A DNA stretch of 64,000 nucleotides from RUG100 sp050953405 (lineage in GTDB: Bacteria > Bacillota > Clostridia > Peptostreptococcales > Anaerovoracaceae): positions 248,001 to 312,000 of the forward strand of contig JBMNMP010000003.1 in assembly GCA_050953405.1 (NCBI GenBank). Direction: 5' to 3'. The notes under the pieces are model-generated. The model ran no database searches. It was not told the DNA's origin and worked only from the letters and a program-made list of their open reading frames with translations. Every line of letters starts with the position of its first letter. Positions within the stretch are counted from its first letter, which is position 1. Below are positions 33,216 to 41,429 of the stretch, piece after piece. A program made the position numbers and the translations under genes.

Positions 33216-34235
33216 ATGAATATCAGGGAAATCGCAAAGGAGGCAGGGGTATCAGTGGCAACTGTTTCACGAGTGATGAATCATCCGGAGACGGTAGCTG
33301 ATAAGACCAGGGAAAGAATAGAAAAAATCATCGCTGAAGAGGAGTACACGCCGAACTGGTTTGCCCGGAGTCTCAACTTTGACCGCACGGGCACTATCGG
33401 GGTCACGGTACCCAATCTCCTGGATTCCGTATACATGGAGATCGCCAAGGGGGTCGAAGATGTAGCTTACCAGAAGGGCTACACTACTTTTATGTGCGAT
33501 ACAGGCAGCGACCGTGACAAAGAAAAGCAGTATCTGGAAGAACTGCTCAGCAGGAGGGCTGACGGTATCATTTTGATTTCTTCCGTGCTGGAAGACGAAG
33601 ATTTTGCCATTGTCAGGGAAAAGAAGGTCCCCGTGGTCATGATCGGGGGCAACAAGTCCAATCCGGGTTTCAGCTGTGTCCGCATAGATTGTTATCAGGC
33701 CAGCAAAGAAGCGACACAGCACCTTATCAATATCGGATACAAGCGCATCGCACTCATATGCGGCAATCTGGATACCTTCGACAACCGCGACAAGATACGC
33801 GGATACCGCGCTGCCATGGAGGAAGCCGGACTCAAAATAAGGGACGGCTATCTGAAGCTGATACCTGAAAACATAGAGAACGGTTATCTGACCGCTAAAA
33901 AGCTGATTGAAAGAAAGAACGACCGCCCGGAGGCGATTTTTGCTACCAGCGATACCGTGGCCATGGGCGTGATCGATGCGGCCAAGGATCACAAGCTCAA
34001 GCTGCCGGCCGATCTGGGAGTCATGGGCTTTGACAATATCAGGGTCTCCAATCTTGTGGATCCAAAGCTGACCACGGTCGAAGCGCCGCTGCACAAGATG
34101 GGCGTTTACGGCGCCAGGCTGCTGTTCGACGACATTGAAGATGATAAGGAAGAAGTGAAGGACATCATACTGCAGACCAGATTGAAAATCCGGAAATCCT
34201 GCGGACACAAAGAGAGAATAGGAGAAATGTTCTGA
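33216..34235 (+). CDS. LacI-family transcriptional regulator
   Basis: A 339-residue repressor. The N-terminal HTH is NIREIAKEAGVSVATVSRVMNH with hinge helix PNWFARSL; the rest is a periplasmic-binding-protein fold effector domain (TIGVTVPNLLDSVYMEI, GYKRIALICG, GVMGFDNI). The effector is unknown. GTGGAGG precedes the ATG at 33216. It overlaps the PreA-like gene by one base (TGATG), so it probably controls the catabolic genes behind it. The palindrome at 35386-35399 is a candidate site. Confidence 0.9.
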   Translation: MNIREIAKEAGVSVATVSRVMNHPETVADKTRERIEKIIAEEEYTPNWFARSLNFDRTGTIGVTVPNLLDSVYMEIAKGVEDVAYQKGYTTFMCDTGSDRDKEKQYLEELLSRRADGIILISSVLEDEDFAIVREKKVPVVMIGGNKSNPGFSCVRIDCYQASKEATQHLINIGYKRIALICGNLDTFDNRDKIRGYRAAMEEAGLKIRDGYLKLIPENIENGYLTAKKLIERKNDRPEAIFATSDTVAMGVIDAAKDHKLKLPADLGVMGFDNIRVSNLVDPKLTTVEAPLHKMGVYGARLLFDDIEDDKEEVKDIILQTRLKIRKSCGHKERIGEMF

Positions 34236-35344
34236 TGGTAAAAGCGAATTATCTGGGGTTCGACCTCAAAAATCCCATAATCATCGCGGCCGGGCCGTGG
34301 AGCCGCGACGGAGCCAGCATACTGAGGTGCTTTGAGAGCGGCGCAGCCGCAGTAGTCACCGAGAGCATAGTCAGCGATACCATGCTGGATGTGAGACCAC
34401 GGGTGGCTTTTGACGGTATGGGAGCCGCCAATGTGAGATTATATTCCGATGTCCAGGTAGAAGGCTGGGAACGCGAGATGGAGATCGCCAAGAGCGGAGG
34501 CGGCATCGTCATTGCATCGGTGTCGGCGCAGTCGCCGTCCGAGATAGCTTATCTGGCGACGAAGCTGGAAAAATACGGTGCCGATGCCATTGAGATCAGC
34601 ATATCGAATCCCATCTACGCGGGACTGGAAGTGATGGCCAGCGATCCCGAAAAAATTTCCAGGATGACAGCCGAGGTCGTCGACAACGTCAAGATCCCGG
34701 TCTCTGTCAAGCTGTCACAAAATGCGACCAATATTTCCGCGGTGGCCAGAGCCGCCAAGGAGGCGGGAGCCAGCGGCGTCAGCGCGATAAATACTATCAG
34801 GTGTATCCTCGGCGTGGATATCGAGCAGAGAAAGCCGATGCTGGGGACTTACGGCGGCTATTCGGGGCGCCCCATCAAACCCATCGGTCTTGCCAGCGTG
34901 GCCACCGTGGCTCAGACTGTCAACATTCCCATCAGCGGTATCGGCGGCGTGCAGAGCATGCGTGACGTCCTTGAGTACATAATGCTGGGCGCGGGGACCG
35001 TCCAGATAGGGACCACCATGATGCTGCATGGTCCGGCGGCGGTCAGAAAGATAATCGAGGACCTGGAAAGCTGGTGTGCTGAGAGGGACATCGACGATGT
35101 AAGCCGGATCTGCGGGGCAGCACTGGAGAATCTGAGATCGTTCGACGAAATGAAGATCGAGCCTGCTACCAGCACGGCGCACAGTGTGCCCTGCACGGCC
35201 GACTGCAGGGAATGTCTCGATGCCTGTATATATGATGCGATCAGCAGACAAGAGGGGAACATCGAGGTCGACAAGCGCAAATGCAGCGGCTGCGGGCTCT
35301 GTACCTATGTCTGTCCCTCCAAAAAACTGAGACTGGAATGGTAG
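34235..35344 (+). CDS. PreA-like dihydroorotate dehydrogenase-fold Fe-S flavoprotein
   Basis: A 369-residue FMN-binding TIM barrel (GFDLKNPIIIAAGPWSRDG, VSVKLSQNATNI, ISGIGGVQSM, VQIGTTMM) with a C-terminal ferredoxin part. The second cluster motif is canonical (CSGCGLCTYVCP), but the first reads CTADCRECLDAC, with three rather than two residues between the first cysteines. It is a paralogue of the PreA gene 4 kb downstream. By family it reduces or oxidises a dihydropyrimidine-type ring; the exact substrate is open. It is translationally coupled to the LacI-type gene. Confidence 0.82.
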   Translation: MVKANYLGFDLKNPIIIAAGPWSRDGASILRCFESGAAAVVTESIVSDTMLDVRPRVAFDGMGAANVRLYSDVQVEGWEREMEIAKSGGGIVIASVSAQSPSEIAYLATKLEKYGADAIEISISNPIYAGLEVMASDPEKISRMTAEVVDNVKIPVSVKLSQNATNISAVARAAKEAGASGVSAINTIRCILGVDIEQRKPMLGTYGGYSGRPIKPIGLASVATVAQTVNIPISGIGGVQSMRDVLEYIMLGAGTVQIGTTMMLHGPAAVRKIIEDLESWCAERDIDDVSRICGAALENLRSFDEMKIEPATSTAHSVPCTADCRECLDACIYDAISRQEGNIEVDKRKCSGCGLCTYVCPSKKLRLEW

Positions 35345-35351
35345 ATTACTC

Positions 35352-35399
35352 TTGCAATTTTCTGAAAATAGTTTATACTATATCATGTAACTAGTTACA
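35352..35399 (+). promoter_or_regulatory. Promoter with 14-bp perfect palindrome (candidate operator)
   Basis: TTGCAA at 35352-35357 and TATACT at 35374-35379 are 16 bases apart. TGTAACTAGTTACA at 35386-35399 is a perfect palindrome placed at the expected transcription start. It faces the carbamoylase-preT-preA genes. Confidence 0.7.
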
Positions 35400-35501
35400 A
35401 AATTTATGTGCTCATATTTACCGGCGAATAGTGTTTGCCGATAACCGGTTCATACAAGGTTAACTGTTCTATAAATAAATTTTTATAAAGGAGGACACGA
35501 T

Positions 35502-36779
35502 ATGTATAAGGCTGATGCAAAGAGAATGCAGGACAAAATAACTACTTTCTCAAAATACGGTGACGCAGGCCACGGTGGTATCACCAGGTATTCACTGTCA
35601 CCGGAAGCCCACATGGCTAGAGATGAATTTGTGAAGAGAATGAAAGCCATTGGCGCGGAGATCACTACCGACGATCTTGCCTGCATCCAGGCAACTATTC
35701 CCGGCAGCGATCCCGATGCAAAGAGAATCATCATGCAGTCACATTGCGACTCGGTCAAAAACGGCGGCAACTACGACGGTATCTATGGCGTGATGACAGC
35801 TATGGAAGTGCTGGAGTGCGTAGTCACACAGAATATACCGCACAAACATCCTCTGACAGCGCAGGTGACCACCAACGAAGAAGGTTCGCTTTATCCTCCG
35901 GCGATGATGTGTGCCGGTATCATCTGTAACGACCTGCTCCCGGACGAGATAGCCAAGAATTTCAGATATGACGATATGATGGCCAGCAAAGCGATGGAGG
36001 CGCACGAAGGCAGTGCACCGACATTCGGCGAGGCACTGGCGGCCAGCCCCTACAAGGGAGACAAAAAGAACAGGCTCAATGCCGATGATTACTGCTGCAT
36101 GATCGAAGCTCATATCGAGCAGGGACCGATCCTCGAAGACAACGGGAACGCGGTAGGCGCGGTACAGTGCGTGCTCGGAATGTTCAACTATTCACTGATC
36201 TTCAAGGGATTCGCGGCTCATGCAGGTACATTCCCCATGGACAAGAGACACGATGCCCTCTATGCTGCAGCTCAGGCTCTGTGCTATCTGCACGACGAAG
36301 TTGACAAGCTGGGACATCCGGAACTGGTCTATACGACCGGAGAGATCTATGCACATCCGTGCATCCACACCGTTATACCGGACGAAGTTGAATTTTCACT
36401 TGATGTAAGACATGAAGACCCGAAAGTCCTCGCACAGGTAATGGATATCGTCAAGGATATCGCTGCCAGAAAGTGGGCAGGATGCGACTGTGAATACAGA
36501 GAAAACTGGAAGAGGGATACAGTTTACTGGGATAAAGATATGGTTGGCTTTGTAGAGGATGCCTGCAGGGAAACCGGCGTCAAATGGCAGAAGATCAATT
36601 CCGGTGCCGGACACGACGCACAGTTCTTCTCATACATGATGCCGACAACCATGATCTTCATCAGGTCTGAGAAGGGGCTTTCGCACTGCGAACCGGAACA
36701 TTCTTCCCTGGAGGACTGCACCGACGGTGCCACAGTAGCCTTGAACGCGATACTGAAGGCTGACGAATTCTACAAATAA
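35502..36779 (+). CDS. Zn-dependent hydantoinase/carbamoylase family amidase (M20)
   Basis: A 425-residue amidohydrolase of the N-carbamoyl-amino acid / beta-ureidopropionase / allantoate group. Metal and active-site segments are MQSHCDSVKNGGNYDG, TTNEEGSLYPPAM, EAHIEQGPILED, FAAHAGTFPMDKRHDA and SGAGHDAQFF. Placed before preT-preA, the likely reaction is N-carbamoyl-beta-alanine to beta-alanine, CO2 and ammonia. AAGGAGG precedes the ATG. The leader is about 115 bases and holds the palindromic operator candidate. Allantoate or N-carbamoyl-amino acids are alternatives. Confidence 0.85.
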   Translation: MYKADAKRMQDKITTFSKYGDAGHGGITRYSLSPEAHMARDEFVKRMKAIGAEITTDDLACIQATIPGSDPDAKRIIMQSHCDSVKNGGNYDGIYGVMTAMEVLECVVTQNIPHKHPLTAQVTTNEEGSLYPPAMMCAGIICNDLLPDEIAKNFRYDDMMASKAMEAHEGSAPTFGEALAASPYKGDKKNRLNADDYCCMIEAHIEQGPILEDNGNAVGAVQCVLGMFNYSLIFKGFAAHAGTFPMDKRHDALYAAAQALCYLHDEVDKLGHPELVYTTGEIYAHPCIHTVIPDEVEFSLDVRHEDPKVLAQVMDIVKDIAARKWAGCDCEYRENWKRDTVYWDKDMVGFVEDACRETGVKWQKINSGAGHDAQFFSYMMPTTMIFIRSEKGLSHCEPEHSSLEDCTDGATVALNAILKADEFYK

Positions 36780-36864
36780 AAACTCAAATGCTGAACATTA
36801 AGGCCGGCGGGGGAGCTATTAGCATCCATCGGCATGATATTTTTGCAAAAGGAGGAGGAGTACT

Positions 36865-38136
36865 TTGAGTAAAGTTTTAAAAGCTGACTACACCACCGAG
36901 TCCGTTGCTGGTTTCACTCACAGAACAGCGCTGGAAGAGGCGGCAAGATGTCTCCTGTGCTATGACGCACCATGCAGCGAGGGATGCCCGGCAGGAACCG
37001 ACCCGGGCAAGTTCATCAGATCTATCAAATTCAGGAACGATAAGGGCGCCGCGGAGACAATAAGAGAAAATAACGTAATGGGAGGATCGTGCGCGAGGGT
37101 TTGTCCCTACGACAGGCTTTGTGAAGAGGCCTGCTCGAGGTGCGGCATAGACAAGCCGATCCAGATAGGAAAACTGCAGAGATACGCTCTGGAGCAGGAG
37201 AAAGCCTACGGCATGAAGATACTGCAGGCTCCTGATGAAAAGAAAGCCGGAAAGATCGCCTGTGTAGGCGCCGGCCCCTCTTCAATGGCGTGTGCTGCAG
37301 AGCTGGCCAAAGCCGGCTATGATGTAACCATATATGACCGCAATGAGAAACCGGGAGGAGTGCTGACTTATGGCATCGTTCCCTCGAGGCTGCCTCAGGA
37401 GGTCGTCGACCAGGATGTCCAGTCGGTAAGGGACCTGGGCGTAAAATTCGAAATGGGCAGAGAAGTCAAGGCGGCTGACCTGGATGGATTCGATGCAGTA
37501 TACATCGGAGCAGGTCTCTGGGCGCCGAAGCTGCCGCCGATCGAGGGCACCGGCCTCGAAGGTGCGATACCTGCAAATGTATATCTCAAGCAGGCGCGCA
37601 CAGCCGGTGATGCCTTCAAAGAAACAGGCAAAGTCATTGTTATCGGCGGAGGCGACGTTGCTGTCGATTGCGCAGTCACCGCAAAACTGGGCGGGGCTGA
37701 TGACGTCCGCATCGTCTACAGAAGGACTCTGGAAGAAGCTCCGGGCAACATGGTCGAGTTCATGTATGCGCTGTCGCTGGGCATAGGCATCACTACTAAC
37801 ATGGCTCCCGAAAAGCTGGAAGGAAACGGCAAAGTAGAATCCATGTGCTTCACGGGAAGGAAAGGTGTCACTGAAGGATCCTCTCTGAAACTGGAAGCCG
37901 ACAAAGTAGTATTCGCTATCGGTCAGGGCGCTGAAGACATGAAAGCTATCGCTGACATCGATGTCAATGAAAAGGGCGGCATCATCGCCGGAGAGGACGG
38001 TGTCACCAGCGGTGAAAAATTCTTCGCCGGCGGCGATATCGTAAACGGCGGTCAGACGGTCGTCGAAGCCGTAGCCGAAGGGAAGTCCGCCGCTGAGTCT
38101 ATCATAGCTTATCTCGACAAGAAAGGAGTGAAGTAG
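36865..38136 (+). CDS. preT: Dihydropyrimidine dehydrogenase subunit PreT
   Basis: A 423-residue NAD(P)H- and FAD-dependent electron-transfer subunit. N-terminal Fe-S cysteines are CLLCYDAPCSEGCPAG and CARVCPYDRLCEEACSRCG. The FAD site is GAGPSSMACAAELA and the NAD(P) site is IGGGDVAVDCAVTAKLGG. Such GltD-like proteins pair with PreA to reduce uracil or thymine (NADH in bacterial PreTA) or run in reverse. It starts with TTTGAG: the codon before AGT is TTG, following GGAGGAGG. preA starts two bases after its stop. Confidence 0.9.
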   Translation: MSKVLKADYTTESVAGFTHRTALEEAARCLLCYDAPCSEGCPAGTDPGKFIRSIKFRNDKGAAETIRENNVMGGSCARVCPYDRLCEEACSRCGIDKPIQIGKLQRYALEQEKAYGMKILQAPDEKKAGKIACVGAGPSSMACAAELAKAGYDVTIYDRNEKPGGVLTYGIVPSRLPQEVVDQDVQSVRDLGVKFEMGREVKAADLDGFDAVYIGAGLWAPKLPPIEGTGLEGAIPANVYLKQARTAGDAFKETGKVIVIGGGDVAVDCAVTAKLGGADDVRIVYRRTLEEAPGNMVEFMYALSLGIGITTNMAPEKLEGNGKVESMCFTGRKGVTEGSSLKLEADKVVFAIGQGAEDMKAIADIDVNEKGGIIAGEDGVTSGEKFFAGGDIVNGGQTVVEAVAEGKSAAESIIAYLDKKGVK

Positions 38137-38137
38137 G

Positions 38138-39391
38138 ATGTCAGTTAAAAAAGATTTATCAATCAATTTCCTGGGCGTGGATTGTATGAATCCGTTCTTC
38201 CTTTCATCATCACCTGTAGGCAGCAACTACGATATGGTTGCCAAGTGCTTTGAAACAGGCTGGGGCGGAGTTATGTACAAGACCATCGGTATATTCGTAG
38301 CTGACGAATGTTCACCCCGTTTCGACAATCTCAACAAGGAGGGGACTCCGTGGCTGGGATTCAAGAATATGGAGCAGATATCCGACAAACCGACGGAATT
38401 GAATTTTGAAAACATGGCCAAACTGAAGAGGGATTATCCGGATCACGTAATGGTATCTTCTATCATGGGCTCCAACGAGCAGGAGTGGAAGGACCTTGCC
38501 AAGATGTCGGAACAGGCGGGAGCTGACCTCATCGAAGGTAACTTCTCGTGTCCTCAGATGACTTCTCACGCGATGGGTTCCGATGTGGGTACCAATCCGG
38601 AGCTGGTCAAAAAGTACAGTCAGGCGGTCACCAGTGTGACTGACATTCCGTTCATCGCCAAGATGACACCGAACATCACTTCGATGGAGATCCCGGCGAG
38701 GGCGGCGATAGAAGGCGGAGCGGCATCCGTTTCCGCTATCAATACTGTGAAATCGATCACCAACATAGACTTCGAAAACATGACGGCGATGCCGGTCGTC
38801 AACGGCAAGTCATCAATATCCGGCTATTCAGGGGCAGCGGTAAAGCCGATAGCTCTGAGATTCATAGCTCAGATGCTGCAGGATGAAAAGCTGAAGGATC
38901 TGGAGATATCCGGGATCGGCGGCATAGAGACGTGGCGCGACGCGGCTGAGTTCCTGGCACTGGGCTGCCGCAACGTGCAGGTGACTACAGCCATCATGCA
39001 GTACGGATACCGGATCGTTGAAGATATGATCAGCGGAATGATGCACTTCATGGACGAGCGCGGCTACAACAAACTGGACGACTTCATCGGATGCGCTCTC
39101 GATAACATCATACCGGCTGAAGACCTCAACAGGGACTTCAAGATACTGCCGAAATTCGACGAAGACAAGTGCATCGGATGCGGAAGGTGTTATATATCCT
39201 GCTATGACGGGGCTCATCAGGCAATCGACTGGAACGAAGAAACCAGAAGACCCGAGCTGAACGACAACTGCGTGGGATGCCATCTGTGCCTCAACGTTTG
39301 TCCGGTACAGGACTGCATCACTCCGGGAGAGATCGAATTCAAGGAAGGCAGAAAAGAGATCGAGGTAATCGGCAAAAAACATTACGACTGA
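38138..39391 (+). CDS. preA: Dihydropyrimidine dehydrogenase subunit PreA
   Basis: A 417-residue FMN and Fe-S catalytic subunit. The barrel shows SINFLGVDCMNPFFLSSSPV, NFSCPQM (with the cysteine expected in the active loop), AKMTPNIT and SGYSGAAVKPIALR. The two 4Fe-4S motifs are CIGCGRCYISCYDGAH and CVGCHLCLNVCPVQDC. With PreT it reduces uracil to dihydrouracil. The ring-opening dihydropyrimidinase is not in the window, so the pathway must be completed elsewhere. Confidence 0.92.
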   Translation: MSVKKDLSINFLGVDCMNPFFLSSSPVGSNYDMVAKCFETGWGGVMYKTIGIFVADECSPRFDNLNKEGTPWLGFKNMEQISDKPTELNFENMAKLKRDYPDHVMVSSIMGSNEQEWKDLAKMSEQAGADLIEGNFSCPQMTSHAMGSDVGTNPELVKKYSQAVTSVTDIPFIAKMTPNITSMEIPARAAIEGGAASVSAINTVKSITNIDFENMTAMPVVNGKSSISGYSGAAVKPIALRFIAQMLQDEKLKDLEISGIGGIETWRDAAEFLALGCRNVQVTTAIMQYGYRIVEDMISGMMHFMDERGYNKLDDFIGCALDNIIPAEDLNRDFKILPKFDEDKCIGCGRCYISCYDGAHQAIDWNEETRRPELNDNCVGCHLCLNVCPVQDCITPGEIEFKEGRKEIEVIGKKHYD

Positions 39392-39396
39392 GAGAC

Positions 39397-39441
39397 CTGC
39401 GGCAGTCCTGAATAATTGCTGACTCATCAGGGCTGCCGCAG
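39397..39441 (+). terminator. Strong hairpin after preA
   Basis: CTGCGGCAG and CTGCCGCAG form a perfect nine-pair stem, extended by TCCTGA with TCAGGG. No T-run follows, so it may stabilise the 3' end rather than terminate. Confidence 0.55.
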
Positions 39442-39579
39442 CGATAACTACTACTGCGGGACCGTGGCGGTGCGCCGGCAGGGCAGCCAGCCGTACGCAT
39501 CGCTGCACAACAATTAATCATGTAAAATGCGATTGTATCAATCGTATTGTGTACCTCACTTTTAATAACTGTTCAGAGG

Positions 39580-39616
39580 AGGACCGGGGCGCTATATCCG
39601 GTCCTTTCTCTTTTTT
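39580..39616 (+). terminator. Terminator downstream of preA
   Basis: AGGACCGG and CCGGTCCT pair, followed by TTCTCTTTTTT. It lies about 190 bases after preA, and the stretch between holds only the hairpin and no gene that I can see. Confidence 0.8.
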
Positions 39617-39682
39617 GCTTTGAAGGTGCGGCTCGATTGACAAGAATGGGCACGTTATTTAGAATTGATTTGTGAGGTGAAA

Positions 39683-40597
39683 ATGAAGAGATACAAAGGA
39701 CAATTACTCCTGCTGCTGGCGGCAGTGATCTGGGGTTCAGCTTATATCTTTCAGAAGATGGGAATGGACTATGTAGGTCCCTTCACTTTTGGATTCTTTA
39801 GATTCACCATCGGTGCCGCGGCGCTGGTGCCGGTGATAATGCTGATGGATCGCGCTGCCGGACGTTCCCGCATCAAGGGTAAAGAAAAGCGCGGGCAGAA
39901 CGGCGGCCGGGAGCTCCTGATCGGCAGTGTGCTCTGCGGGCTGACACAGTTCGGCGCCGGTTCTGTGCAGCAGATAGGGCTGATCTATACCACGGCCGGC
40001 AAAGCAGGCTTCATAACCTCGATGCACATCGTGATCGTTCCGCTGCTGATGATTTTCCTGAGGCGCAGGGTGGGCCTCTTCACATGGATCGGGGTTGCGG
40101 TCGCTGTTTTCGGTATGTATCTTCTGTGCCTCAGCGGGACCAGCCGCCTGCAGCTGGGCGACGGGCTGGAGCTCGCCAGTGCTCTGATCTATGCCATTCA
40201 GATCCTGCTGATAGACTATTACGCTGTGAGGACGGAGCCCACCAGGCTGGCTTCGCTGCAGTTCCTCATCGCGGGGCTGCTGTCGGGAGCGGTGATGCTG
40301 TTTTTCGAAGATTTCAGCTGGAGTGCGGTCGTCGCCTGTGCGGTGCCCATACTGTACACCGGACTGCTGGAAGTGGCCGCGGCTTATACCCTGGAGATAT
40401 TCGGACAGCGGACAACGCCTCCGGCGGTGACCGCGATCATCCTCAGCCTGGAAGCTGTATTTTCGGTTATCTGCGGTGCCCTGGTTCTGGGAGAGCAGAT
40501 GTCGGGACGGGAGACCCTCGACTGCGTTGTGATGATGGCAGCTTTCCTGGTGGCGCAAGTTGGCGGTCTGCGTCCGCAGAAAGGAAAAGCCGGCTGA
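39683..40597 (+). CDS. EamA/DMT-family transporter
   Basis: A 304-residue membrane protein of the drug/metabolite transporter superfamily with about ten helices in two EamA repeats (LLLLAAVIWGSAYIFQKMG and ALIYAIQILLIDYYAV regions). The first loop after helix 2 has a basic insert (GRSRIKGKEKRGQNGG). These proteins export amino acids or metabolites; the substrate cannot be read. The ATG at 39683 follows GTGAGGTG; an in-frame TTG 18 bases upstream is less likely. Confidence 0.87.
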   Translation: MKRYKGQLLLLLAAVIWGSAYIFQKMGMDYVGPFTFGFFRFTIGAAALVPVIMLMDRAAGRSRIKGKEKRGQNGGRELLIGSVLCGLTQFGAGSVQQIGLIYTTAGKAGFITSMHIVIVPLLMIFLRRRVGLFTWIGVAVAVFGMYLLCLSGTSRLQLGDGLELASALIYAIQILLIDYYAVRTEPTRLASLQFLIAGLLSGAVMLFFEDFSWSAVVACAVPILYTGLLEVAAAYTLEIFGQRTTPPAVTAIILSLEAVFSVICGALVLGEQMSGRETLDCVVMMAAFLVAQVGGLRPQKGKAG

Positions 40598-40603
40598 GTT
40601 CCG

Positions 40604-40631
40604 TTGCAAAATGCAGCAAACGGTGTATAAT
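40604..40631 (+). promoter_or_regulatory. Promoter of signal peptidase I
   Basis: TTGCAA at 40604-40609 and TATAAT at 40626-40631, spacing 16. Confidence 0.75.
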
Positions 40632-40674
40632 AGTCTCTGGCTGATTTTTCGGCCTTCAGAAGGAGGACCTGCAG

Positions 40675-41193
40675 ATGTCAAAGATACGCATCAAGGACAT
40701 AGTACCCTATATCGTGATCGTGCTGATCGTAGCCGCGATCCTCTTTTTCATAAAACCGATCATAGTCAACGGTTCATCGATGATACCCACACTGCACAAC
40801 AAGGATTACATCCTGCTCTCGAGGCAGGCTTACAATCTCTCCGAGCCAAAGCACGGCCAGATCGTGGTCTTCCCTGTCGCCGACGGGGAGTTGTACATAA
40901 AGAGAGTCATCGGACTGCCGGGCGAAGTCGTCGAGATCCGGGACGGTAATGTCTATGTCGACGGCAAGGTGACCGATCAGTCGTTCACCGAGGACAACGC
41001 AACCAACGGCGATATGAAAGTCAAAGTACCTCAGGGCCAGCTGTTCGTCATGGGCGACAATCGATTTAACAGCGAGGACAGCAGGTATATAGGGACCATC
41101 AGGATCGATGATGTCAAAGGCGTGGTACTGCTGCGCGTGTGGCCTTTCAATCAGAAACATACCGGATTCACCGAGAAAGACCTGCTCGAATAA
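40675..41193 (+). CDS. lepB: Signal peptidase I
   Basis: A 172-residue type I signal peptidase of the short Gram-positive kind with one N-terminal membrane helix (residues 10-27). The catalytic Ser35 is in NGSSMIPTL and Lys76 in YIKRVIGLPGE; GDNRFNSEDSR is the C-terminal box. It cleaves signal peptides of secreted proteins, several of which are coded nearby. AGGAGG precedes the ATG. Confidence 0.94.
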   Translation: MSKIRIKDIVPYIVIVLIVAAILFFIKPIIVNGSSMIPTLHNKDYILLSRQAYNLSEPKHGQIVVFPVADGELYIKRVIGLPGEVVEIRDGNVYVDGKVTDQSFTEDNATNGDMKVKVPQGQLFVMGDNRFNSEDSRYIGTIRIDDVKGVVLLRVWPFNQKHTGFTEKDLLE

Positions 41194-41320
41194 TATCTGA
41201 GCTGCGGCGCCGCCGCTAAGCTTTAATTTCTGCCTTTTTACGTGTTTTACGCGAATACAGTACTTTTTTGCTCTAAAATCCAGTTTAAGTTGTCTGAAAA
41301 TAGGGCATAAACAAAATAAT

Positions 41321-41392
41321 CTGACAATTACAGGCTTGTTTTGATATAATAAATTAACGGTGCGCAGGGGGACCCCGTAAGCACCTTTTTTT
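41321..41392 (+). promoter_or_regulatory. Promoter followed at once by an intrinsic terminator (attenuator candidate)
   Basis: CTGACA at 41321-41326 and TATAAT at 41345-41350 (spacing 18) place the transcription start near 41357. GGTGC (41359-41363) pairs with GCACC (41381-41385), with GGGG/CCCC inside the loop, and seven T residues follow at 41386-41392. A transcript from this promoter would end after about 36 bases unless read-through occurs. Confidence 0.6.
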
Positions 41393-41429
41393 ATCCGATA
41401 TTATTCTTTTGTTGTGAGGAGAGTATGTT

